Source: Halovenus sp.
Lineage (GTDB): Archaea; Halobacteriota; Halobacteria; Halobacteriales; Haloarculaceae
Direction: 5' to 3'
Length of the DNA: 5,219 bases
NCBI GenBank assembly: GCA_028275145.1
Contig: JAQCNG010000327.1
Span: forward strand, 1 to 5,219
Below are positions 1-5,058 of this stretch, one piece after another. Position numbers and translations under genes: made by a program. Position 1 is the first letter of the stretch, and each line of letters begins with the position of its first letter. The notes under the pieces were generated by a model, which saw only the letters and a list, made by a program, of their open reading frames with translations, made no database searches and was not told the DNA's origin.

Positions 1-143
1 GCGCGGGGCTCTGGCGTTCCTCGCTCGCCGGCTCTATCGGTTTCCTCGCGTTCGGGTGCCCCCAACGAGCACCCTGCGAGTCCTCCGGCGAGCCCGGTCC
101 CGAGGGCGGCGATGAGGCGGCGGCGGGAGACCTCCTCGTCCAT
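1..143 (-). CDS. Tat-exported lipoprotein of unknown function, N-terminal fragment
   Basis: Reading leftward from an ATG at 143, an open frame runs off the window edge and gives 47 residues. It is too short, and lacks a stop, to be obvious without translation. Residues 6-14 read SRRRLIAAL, a twin-arginine (Tat) motif, followed by a Gly/Ala/Leu hydrophobic stretch and a lipobox LAGC at 22-25. Cys25 would be the lipidated residue. A charged Glu/Arg/Pro-rich linker follows, as is common in haloarchaeal surface lipoproteins. The start is supported by a TATA-like box about 27 bases upstream, which fits a leaderless transcript. Only signal and linker are visible, so the function cannot be told: a second solute-binding protein, a phosphoesterase or an unrelated surface protein are all possible. 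It follows ugpE on the same strand after 69 bases but probably has its own promoter. Confidence 0.8.
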   Translation of the reverse strand, partial: MDEEVSRRRLIAALGTGLAGGLAGCSLGAPEREETDRAGERGTPEPR

Positions 144-167
144 GTCCAACGTAGGGGTTTGCGCCGG

Positions 168-173
168 TTAAAT
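168..173 (-). promoter_or_regulatory. TATA box for the edge lipoprotein gene (leaderless type)
   Basis: On the minus strand this reads ATTTAA, the only AT-rich patch in the 69-base gap after ugpE. Its centre lies about 27 bases upstream of the ATG at 143. That is the usual distance from an archaeal TATA box to the transcription start, so transcription would begin at or just before the start codon. Leaderless transcripts are common in haloarchaea. The placement is seen in the sequence; promoter activity is inferred. Confidence 0.55.
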
Positions 174-174
174 G

Positions 175-186
175 ACAGGTGCCTGT
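175..186. repeat. Short perfect inverted repeat ACAGG-TG-CCTGT, possible operator
   Basis: Two 5-base arms pair perfectly around a 2-base centre. The element sits directly upstream of the TATA box of the edge lipoprotein, at about -32 to -43 from its ATG. That is where the BRE element and activator or repressor sites usually lie in archaeal promoters. It could bind a dimeric helix-turn-helix regulator. The repeat is short enough to arise by chance, and it also touches the GC hairpin that follows ugpE. Confidence 0.35.
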
Positions 187-209
187 GGGCGGTCACCGGG
201 GAGCCGCCC
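187..209 (-). terminator. GC-rich hairpin after ugpE, possible transcript end
   Basis: GGGCGG at 187-192 pairs with CCGCCC at 204-209 around an 11-base loop, starting 4 bases past the ugpE stop codon. The place is right for the 3' end of the ugpBAE transcript. On the minus strand no T-run follows the stem, and archaeal termination depends mainly on T-rich tracts. It may therefore be only an RNA-stabilising hairpin or a chance GC structure. Confidence 0.3.
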
Positions 210-212
210 TCT

Positions 213-1079
213 TCACCCGCTCGCCAGCGTCGAGAGGAGATACTTGCGCGCGACCAGTAACACGAGCAGCGGCGGTACCAGGACGAGGACCCCGGCGGCC
301 ATCACGAGATTCCACTCGATCAGCCCCTCTGAGCCGACGCCTTGGATGTACCGAAGACCGACCTGTGCGACCTGATTGGCCCGCTCGACGATGACAACTA
401 GCGGCCAGAGATACGCGTTCCAGGTGGCGATGAACATGACCGCCGAGACACCGGCGATCATCCCCTTCGACATCGGGATCAGCACGTACACGAGAAATCG
501 CAGCGGACCGACCCCGTCTAGCCTGGCAGTCTCGACGACAGCCGCCGGCACCGACCGGAATCGCTGACGGAACAGGAAGACGGCGGTGGCGCTGGCGATG
601 AACGGCGAGGTGAGCCCGGCAAAGGTGTTCAGCCAGCCGATCTCCGCCATCAGCTGGTACAGCGGGACGATCCGAACCGGTAACGGCATCAGCAGGGTGA
701 ACAGGATGACGTAAAAGACGAGATTCTGGTAGGGAAACCGGTAGTAGACGAGTGCGGTCGCGGCCAGCAGGGACACGGAGAGTTTGCCGACGATAACGAC
801 AGTCGTCATCACCAGCGAGTTAGTCATGAACTGCAGGAAGTTGTACTCGAAGAGGACGGTCGTGTAGTTCTCGACGAGCTGTGTCCCCGGCAGGATGTTC
901 GTGATCTGGTACACCTGCGTCGTCGACTGTGTGCTGAATATCGCCGCGAGGACGACCGGTGCTAGTATGACGACGAGCGTGAGCCACAGGCTACCGTGAA
1001 CGACGAGCCCGTCACGGCTCGGGAGCGACGGGAGCACCCCACGGAGGCGGGTCCCGAGGCGTTCGGGTGGGACCGACAT
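213..1079 (-). CDS. ugpE: Ugp-type ABC transporter permease, MalG/UgpE subfamily
   Basis: A 288-residue integral membrane subunit of a carbohydrate-type (CUT1) ABC importer, probably for glycerol-3-phosphate. After a short basic cytoplasmic N-terminus, hydrophobic segments lie near residues 28-48, 84-108, 117-140, 154-172, 205-228 and 258-278, six spans as expected for this subfamily. The EAA loop that docks on the ATPase is at about 183-206 (ETARLDG ... IPMSKG), very like the E. coli UgpE loop as I remember it. The length is normal. The ATG overlaps the ugpA stop by one base (TGATG), implying translational coupling. GGGGGTG ends 4 bases before the ATG and can pair with the haloarchaeal anti-Shine-Dalgarno using one G-U wobble. 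It is the last gene of the ugpBAE set. MalG-type maltose or other sugar permeases look similar, so the substrate call rests mainly on ugpB and the neighbouring ugpQ. Confidence 0.88.
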   Translation of the reverse strand: MSVPPERLGTRLRGVLPSLPSRDGLVVHGSLWLTLVVILAPVVLAAIFSTQSTTQVYQITNILPGTQLVENYTTVLFEYNFLQFMTNSLVMTTVVIVGKLSVSLLAATALVYYRFPYQNLVFYVILFTLLMPLPVRIVPLYQLMAEIGWLNTFAGLTSPFIASATAVFLFRQRFRSVPAAVVETARLDGVGPLRFLVYVLIPMSKGMIAGVSAVMFIATWNAYLWPLVVIVERANQVAQVGLRYIQGVGSEGLIEWNLVMAAGVLVLVPPLLVLLVARKYLLSTLASG

Positions 1080-1981
1080 CAGGCACCCCCGTAGTATGCG
1101 TAGCGGTCAGTCACTCTCAGTTGGACGTACATCAGCACCGCGACAAAGCCAAACAGGAGCACAGACTGGGCGGCCGCGTAGCCAAACCGCGAGTTGGTGA
1201 AGGCGTCCTCGTAGAGGTTGAACATCAGGACGTTCGTGGCGTTGCTCGGGCCGCCACCGGTCATCAGGTCGATAAGCGCGAAGCCGCCGAAGAACGCACC
1301 GATCGTCTGGAGCACGACCAGAAAGACCAGCACCGGCGAGATGAGGGGGACGTAGACCCGGAACAGACGCCCGAGACGGCTGACACCGTCGAGTTCGGCC
1401 GCCTCCGTGACCGAATCGGGGAGCTGACTGAGTGCCGCAGTCATGAAGATGATACTGTAGCCCAGCCCCTGCCAGACGGCTGCGAGGATGACCGCCGCGA
1501 GCGCGAGTGTTCCGTCAGTGTTCCAGTTGAACTCGAAGCCAACGGCGGCTTCGAGTGCGTACGTCAGCACCCCGAGTTGGGGGTTGATGATGAAATCGAG
1601 GACCACCCCCGCGACCGCCAGTGGCATCGCGTACGGCCAGATAAGCCCGATCAGATAGAAGTCGGACAGGCTGTCCGCCTCGTGCACGAGAAAGGAGACC
1701 AGTAGCGACAGTAGCAGCGAGACGGTCACTGTCACCACGGTGAAGATGACGGTGACGACCAGGCTGTTACGGTAGGTCTCGGACTCGAGCAGCCGGGCAT
1801 AGTGCTCGAGGCCGACCCACTGCTGGTTGCCTAGCACACGGATCCGGTAGAAGCTGAGCTGGACGGTCTCGAGAAACGGGTAGTAGAGAAAGACCGTAAT
1901 CAGCGCGAGTGTCGGCAACAGCAGCAGCGCTGCTTGCCACTTACTCGTGAACACCTGGAGCCGTCCGTTAGCGCCGGACAT
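1079..1981 (-). CDS. ugpA: Ugp-type ABC transporter permease, MalF/UgpA subfamily
   Basis: A 300-residue membrane permease that pairs with UgpE to form the transport channel. Hydrophobic spans fall near residues 17-37, 72-99, 108-130, 158-183, 213-235 and 268-288. The EAA loop is at about 193-216 (EAAELDGV ... VPLISP). The segment at 238-257, with TGGGPSNAT, and the later AAAQSVLLF at 269-277 closely match E. coli UgpA as I remember it, favouring the glycerol-3-phosphate branch over generic sugar permeases. The ATG directly follows the ugpB stop codon (TAGATG, no gap), and the stop overlaps the ugpE start, so the three genes are almost certainly one transcript. No Shine-Dalgarno is visible before the ATG, so translation is probably coupled to ugpB. 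The length is normal for the family and no damage is seen. Confidence 0.88.
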   Translation of the reverse strand: MSGANGRLQVFTSKWQAALLLLPTLALITVFLYYPFLETVQLSFYRIRVLGNQQWVGLEHYARLLESETYRNSLVVTVIFTVVTVTVSLLLSLLVSFLVHEADSLSDFYLIGLIWPYAMPLAVAGVVLDFIINPQLGVLTYALEAAVGFEFNWNTDGTLALAAVILAAVWQGLGYSIIFMTAALSQLPDSVTEAAELDGVSRLGRLFRVYVPLISPVLVFLVVLQTIGAFFGGFALIDLMTGGGPSNATNVLMFNLYEDAFTNSRFGYAAAQSVLLFGFVAVLMYVQLRVTDRYAYYGGA

Positions 1982-3382
1982 CTATCTCGGGTCGGCGCTG
2001 CTCGCCCGCTCGAGCACCTCGTCGATGTTCGACTTTGTCGAGGAGAGCACCTCGTCGACCGAACTCCCGCCGTACATTCGGTCGAGGCCGTTGACGATCT
2101 CCGACCGGAGTTCACCGTGGTCGTAGGTGAACGCGCCGGCCGTGGCCGTCGTCTCGGCTCGACCGGTGAACTGCTCGTAGGCACGACGGAACTGTGGTGA
2201 CTCCTCGTAGAAGCCCTGTTCCTCGGCGATCTCGACGGCGTCCGGGCGGGCGGGGTAGTAGCCCGTCGACATGTGCCACTGGGCCTGCTGTTCGGGCTGG
2301 GCCATCCACAGCATGAACTCCGCGGCGGCCTCAAGTTCCGCCCCTTCGATACCAGTCGGGACAAACAGCGCGCCGCCGCCGATTATCTTCCCGTCCCGGC
2401 TGTCGGTGCTGTAGGAGGGGACCTGCCCGACACCGGTCTTGAAGCCGGCCTCGGCGGCGCCGTCGGAGAGGGCCGCGAGCGCCGCCGACGAGTCCAGTTG
2501 CACGGCGGCCTGCTGGTTCAGGAAGGACTGACGCGCGTCACTCCACTCCTGGGTGAGCTGGTAGTACTCCTGGTCGTACATCTCCTTGTTCCACTCGTAG
2601 ACCCGCCGGGCTGCCTGGGAGTCGAAGTAGGACTCCGTCGCCGGAGCCGAGCGGCCGTTGTCGTTGTTGATGACGTTCTGGCCGAGTAGCGAGAAGTAGG
2701 TCTCGTAGAACCACCCGATCTCGGGCCAGGTGACGCCGTACTCGAGGTCGGTTTCGGAGACCACCGCCTCCGAGGCCTGCATCCAGTCGTCCATGGTAGC
2801 CAGCTCCACGTCGTCGGGGTGGGCGGCCAGCCCGGCCTCCTCGAATGCCGTCCGGTTGTAGCTGCAGGCGACCGAGGAGACGCCGAAGGGGAGCCCCAGG
2901 AGTGTGTCGTCGACGACGTAGTAGCCGCTGACCGCGTCGACGAAGCTACTCCGGTCGACCTCAGTACCAACGAGGTCCTCCGCGGGGATGACGACGTCCT
3001 CTGCCCACGCCGGGAGCGTGCTGACCGCGTTCAGGTGGACGATATCCGGCGGGTCACCCGCGGTCTGTGCCTGCTGTGTCTGATTCCACACCTCGGTGTA
3101 GTCACCCTCCGCGGACACCGAGACGGTGATGTTGTCGCTCTGGTTGTTGAACTCGTCCGCGATCCCCTGGACGAGGTCCTCGGCACCGATGGCGAGCCAG
3201 AAGTCGATCTCGACTTCCTCGCTTGCCTCACCGTTTCCGAGGGTTCCTACGTCGAGGTCCGCTGCCCCATCGGCGTCACCGCCGCCACCGAGCGCGGAAC
3301 ACCCGGCTAACACACCCAGTCCAGCCGTCGCTACGACACCTGTCGACTTGAGAAACCGACGCCGCGAACCGTTTGTTTCCAT
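1982..3382 (-). CDS. ugpB: Glycerol-3-phosphate-type ABC substrate-binding lipoprotein (Tat-exported)
   Basis: A 466-residue extracellular solute-binding protein (family 1) that captures substrate and delivers it to UgpA/UgpE. It begins with a textbook Tat motif SRRRFLK (6-12), a hydrophobic stretch and lipobox LAGC (25-28), so Cys28 should carry the lipid anchor. A Gly/Asp-rich linker leads into the binding domain at about residue 57. The C-terminal half is very like E. coli UgpB as remembered: KIIGGGALF (332-340), QWHMSTGYYP (368-377), EEQGFYE (387-393) and an Arg at 426 in the position of the phosphate-contacting Arg. Trp224 in the WFYETYFS segment matches another ligand residue. The residue matching the UgpB ligand glutamate appears to be Asn118. 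The ATG is fixed by the signal peptide and by a TATA box about 38 bases upstream. This gene heads the ugpBAE set and has its own spacer and promoter after ugpC. Confidence 0.88.
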   Translation of the reverse strand: METNGSRRRFLKSTGVVATAGLGVLAGCSALGGGGDADGAADLDVGTLGNGEASEEVEIDFWLAIGAEDLVQGIADEFNNQSDNITVSVSAEGDYTEVWNQTQQAQTAGDPPDIVHLNAVSTLPAWAEDVVIPAEDLVGTEVDRSSFVDAVSGYYVVDDTLLGLPFGVSSVACSYNRTAFEEAGLAAHPDDVELATMDDWMQASEAVVSETDLEYGVTWPEIGWFYETYFSLLGQNVINNDNGRSAPATESYFDSQAARRVYEWNKEMYDQEYYQLTQEWSDARQSFLNQQAAVQLDSSAALAALSDGAAEAGFKTGVGQVPSYSTDSRDGKIIGGGALFVPTGIEGAELEAAAEFMLWMAQPEQQAQWHMSTGYYPARPDAVEIAEEQGFYEESPQFRRAYEQFTGRAETTATAGAFTYDHGELRSEIVNGLDRMYGGSSVDEVLSSTKSNIDEVLERASSADPR

Positions 3383-3410
3383 TCCAAGTTGGACCGACGG
3401 CCACTACGGG

Positions 3411-3424
3411 TAAACACTTAATAT
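3411..3424 (-). promoter_or_regulatory. ugpB promoter, TATA-like elements
   Basis: On the minus strand ATATTAA (3424-3418) is the best TATA match before ugpB. A start site about 27 bases on would fall near 3394, giving a leader of roughly 12 bases. A second, weaker candidate, GTTTA (3415-3411), would make the transcript nearly leaderless. No Shine-Dalgarno is visible just before the ugpB ATG, which fits a short-leader mRNA. Which element is used cannot be decided from sequence. Confidence 0.55.
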
Positions 3425-3429
3425 GAGTG

Positions 3430-3521
3430 GTACGTTCGGCACTGATCTAAACCGAGCCGGCTGTTCGCTATACTTCGGTACGTAGCCGACAGGTCGTCAC
3501 GTACGGCTATATAGATGTACG
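3430..3521. repeat. Cluster of four GTACG words upstream of the ugpB promoter
   Basis: GTACG starts at 3430, 3478, 3501 and 3517. The last two extend to a 7-base direct repeat GTACGGC spaced 16 bases apart. The copy at 3478 lies over TACGTA (3479-3484) and the copy at 3501 over the palindrome CGTACG (3500-3505). By rough count a given 5-mer is expected well under once per strand in a stretch this long. All copies lie upstream of the TATA element of ugpB, so they are candidate sites for a regulator, for example one sensing phosphate or glycerol-3-phosphate. No specific regulator is recognised. Confidence 0.35.
3483..3514. promoter_or_regulatory. TAGCCG/CGGCTA inverted repeat joined to palindromic CTATATAG
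   Basis: TAGCCG (3483-3488) pairs with CGGCTA (3504-3509) around a 15-base loop. The right arm runs into CTATATAG (3507-3514), an 8-base palindrome resembling a TATA box on either strand. On the minus strand it would start transcription near 3484, giving ugpB a leader of about 100 bases. On the plus strand it would start near 3537 and run antisense into ugpC. It may be a second promoter, an antisense promoter or chance. Confidence 0.3.
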
Positions 3522-3629
3522 GCCGATGGCGGGGGGTGGCCGGAGGGCCGACGACAGACGACACTGAGGACCGGTGACCGATGACTTCGGCGCGACACGT
3601 CGAACCGCGGCGGAGTGAACGAGGCGTGG

Positions 3630-4772
3630 TCAGTGCTCGACCGGGTCCGGGCGCGGTGCGTCGGTGCCGGCTGTGCCGGAGTGGTAGACCGCCTCGCCGG
3701 TCTCCGGGTCGAACAGATGGAGCCGAGCGGGGTCGGCAACAACGGGGATGGTGTCGCCGGCATCGACCTCACGGCGGGCGTTCGTGCGGACCCGAAGCGT
3801 CGTGTCACCGTCGGTAGCGTGGAGCACCAACGAGTCGCCGAGTGTCTCGCTGAGCGTGACCTCAACCTCGAACGGGTCCGAGTGGCTCTGTCCGCCGGCC
3901 TCGTCGGCGAGATAGAGGTCCTCGGGCCGGAGACCAACGGTGAACGTCTCCCGGTCGCCACCGGGAACCGGGTCGGGGACGACGGTGCCGAACCTGCCGT
4001 TTCGAACTCGCACCCCGTCGTTGGTCCGGACGACAGTCCCACGAAAGAGGTTCATCTGTGGCGACCCGATGAACTCCGCGACGAAGCGACTCGCGGGGTA
4101 GTCGTACAGCTGCTGGGGTGTGTCGACCTGCTCGATATCGCCGTCGTTCATCACCGCAACCCGGTCACCGAGCGTCATCGCCTCGGTCTGGTCGTGGGTG
4201 ACGTAGAGGGTCGTCGCGTCGATGTCCTCGTGGAGGTGGGTCAACTCGGCGCGCATCTCGTCGCGGAGCTTCGCGTCCAGGTTCGAGAGCGGTTCGTCGA
4301 GCAGGAACACCGCTGGTTCGCGCAGGAGTGCCCGTCCCATCGCGACACGCTGTTTCTCCCCGCCGGAGAGTTCCCCCGGCTTCCGGCTGAGGAGGTCACC
4401 GATCCCCAGCGTCTCGGCGACGTCCTCGACCATTCTGTCGACCTCCTCGTCGCTGAACGACCCGTGTGAGCCGAGCCCGAAGGTCATGTTTCGCCGGGCC
4501 GACATGTGTGGGTACAGCGCGTAGTCCTGGAACACCATGGCGACCCCACGGTTCTTCGGCTCGACGTCGTTGACCAGTCGGTCGTCGATACGGAGGTCAC
4601 CGTCAGTCTGTGTCTCTAAGCCCGCGACAGTCCGGAGGAGCGTGCTCTTGCCACACCCGCTCGGCCCTACGAGTACCAGAAACTCCCCGTCGGCGACCGA
4701 GAGCGTCACCCCGTCGACGGCGACAGTTTCGTCGAACTCCTTTCGGAGTTCGTCGAGTGTTATCGCGGCCAT
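3630..4772 (-). CDS. ugpC: Ugp/MalK-type ABC transporter ATP-binding subunit
   Basis: A 380-residue cytoplasmic ATPase that drives the importer. In order it shows Walker A GPSGCGKST (36-44), the Q-loop in FQDYALYPHMS (Gln82), signature LSGGEKQR (135-142), Walker B FLLDEP (156-161), the D-loop SNLDAKLR, and the switch His193 in YVTHDQTEA. The C-terminal third (about 242-357) is the OB/TOBE regulatory domain of MalK/UgpC-type ATPases. The frame is open 38 codons further upstream, but that part is Cys/Asn/Arg-rich and unlike family N-termini. MAAITLDELRKEF at 4772 is the typical start, and GGGGGGTG lies 4 bases before it, as before ugpE. It is transcribed toward ugpB after a 247-base spacer and away from ugpQ. 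Such ATPases can serve several CUT1 transporters, so the ugpC name rests on position. MsmK- or MalK-like sharing is possible. Confidence 0.88.
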   Translation of the reverse strand: MAAITLDELRKEFDETVAVDGVTLSVADGEFLVLVGPSGCGKSTLLRTVAGLETQTDGDLRIDDRLVNDVEPKNRGVAMVFQDYALYPHMSARRNMTFGLGSHGSFSDEEVDRMVEDVAETLGIGDLLSRKPGELSGGEKQRVAMGRALLREPAVFLLDEPLSNLDAKLRDEMRAELTHLHEDIDATTLYVTHDQTEAMTLGDRVAVMNDGDIEQVDTPQQLYDYPASRFVAEFIGSPQMNLFRGTVVRTNDGVRVRNGRFGTVVPDPVPGGDRETFTVGLRPEDLYLADEAGGQSHSDPFEVEVTLSETLGDSLVLHATDGDTTLRVRTNARREVDAGDTIPVVADPARLHLFDPETGEAVYHSGTAGTDAPRPDPVEH

Positions 4773-4776
4773 CCGG

Positions 4777-4784
4777 CACCCCCC
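4777..4784 (-). promoter_or_regulatory. Shine-Dalgarno deciding the ugpC start
   Basis: On the minus strand GGGGGGTG ends 4 bases before the ATG at 4772. The same GGGGGTG with the same spacing (GGGGGTGCC, one base, GATG) precedes ugpE. It can pair with the anti-Shine-Dalgarno CACCUCC with one G-U wobble. This favours 4772 over the in-frame ATGs at 4820 and 4886. Confidence 0.55.
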
Positions 4785-4888
4785 GTCGTTGAGACACGCC
4801 CTCGAGTTACTCCGGTCCATCGCCCCGACGTGTGCTGTCGTGTTGCAGCCATTCGTCCGGAGTCTCCGGCTCCAGGCATTAGGCAACT

Positions 4889-4898
4889 GGTAATTTGT
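4889..4898 (-). promoter_or_regulatory. Candidate ugpC TATA element
   Basis: ACAAATTACC on the minus strand is among the few AT-rich stretches upstream of ugpC. It would place the transcription start near 4866, downstream of the upstream in-frame ATG at 4886. This is another reason to prefer the internal start for ugpC. It is one candidate; the CATATG at 4912-4917 is the other. Confidence 0.3.
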
Positions 4899-5058
4899 CT
4901 CTACTCGTCTACATATGCCTATGGAGCGGTTTGGAGGGGACCCGTCACTCGGTATTGCTCACTACTGCTATCGAGTCTACGGCGGTGAGCGGGGCCGAAC
5001 GCGTCGCTCTGTCGGTTTCGAGGGGAACGCTCTTGTTCGTCCGGTAGTGTTGGCGCAC

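Larger units (their letters stand above)
3383..3629. other. ugpC-ugpB spacer carrying the ugpB control region
   Basis: This 247-base gap holds no credible gene: the open frames crossing it are arginine/proline/serine-rich shadows of neighbouring genes. Next to ugpB it is AT-richer and carries a promoter (3411-3424). Between 3430 and 3521 it has four GTACG words and a CTATATAG palindrome. The half nearer ugpC is GC-rich and contains a small GGCC-ggag-GGCC hairpin (3538-3549) but no T-rich tract on the minus strand, so no convincing terminator for ugpC is visible. Read-through from ugpC plus an internal ugpB promoter is plausible. Confidence 0.6.
4773..5058. other. Divergent ugpC / ugpQ intergenic control region
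   Basis: These 286 bases separate two genes running apart and must hold their control signals. The centre (about 4889-4925) is the AT-richest part and has two candidate TATA elements. Minus-strand AAATTA in ACAAATTACC (4898-4889) would start ugpC about 94 bases before its ATG, consistent with an mRNA leader carrying a Shine-Dalgarno. CATATG (4912-4917) could serve either strand. Nothing convincing sits 25-30 bases before the ugpQ ATG. An ACTCG/CGAGT inverted repeat (4947-4951 and 4971-4975) spans a 19-base loop. The ugpQ frame stays open back to ATGs at 4915 and 4921, up to a stop at 4891, but that peptide does not look like protein of this organism. Confidence 0.5.

Noticed and set aside
1067..1705. 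Plus-strand open frame of 212 codons opposite ugpA
   Set aside because: Rich in His, Arg, Asp and Glu with no domain; it mirrors the codons of a clear permease.
3530..3549. GC-rich run and GGCC-ggag-GGCC hairpin as a ugpC terminator
   Set aside because: The stem is only four base pairs and no T-rich tract follows on the minus strand, so it does not meet archaeal terminator expectations.
3497..4042. Minus-strand 181-codon frame crossing the ugpC end and the spacer
   Set aside because: Ser/Arg/Thr/Pro-rich composition typical of an out-of-frame read of GC-rich coding DNA; no start signal or domain.
3615..4469. Plus-strand open frame of 284 codons opposite ugpC
   Set aside because: It is the antisense shadow of an ATPase with every family motif. 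Long antisense frames are expected in GC-rich DNA, and no recognisable domain is present.
4773..4886. 38-residue N-terminal extension of UgpC from the ATG at 4886
   Set aside because: Cys/Asn/Arg-rich and unlike family N-termini; the internal ATG at 4772 has a Shine-Dalgarno and the expected MAxITL-type beginning.
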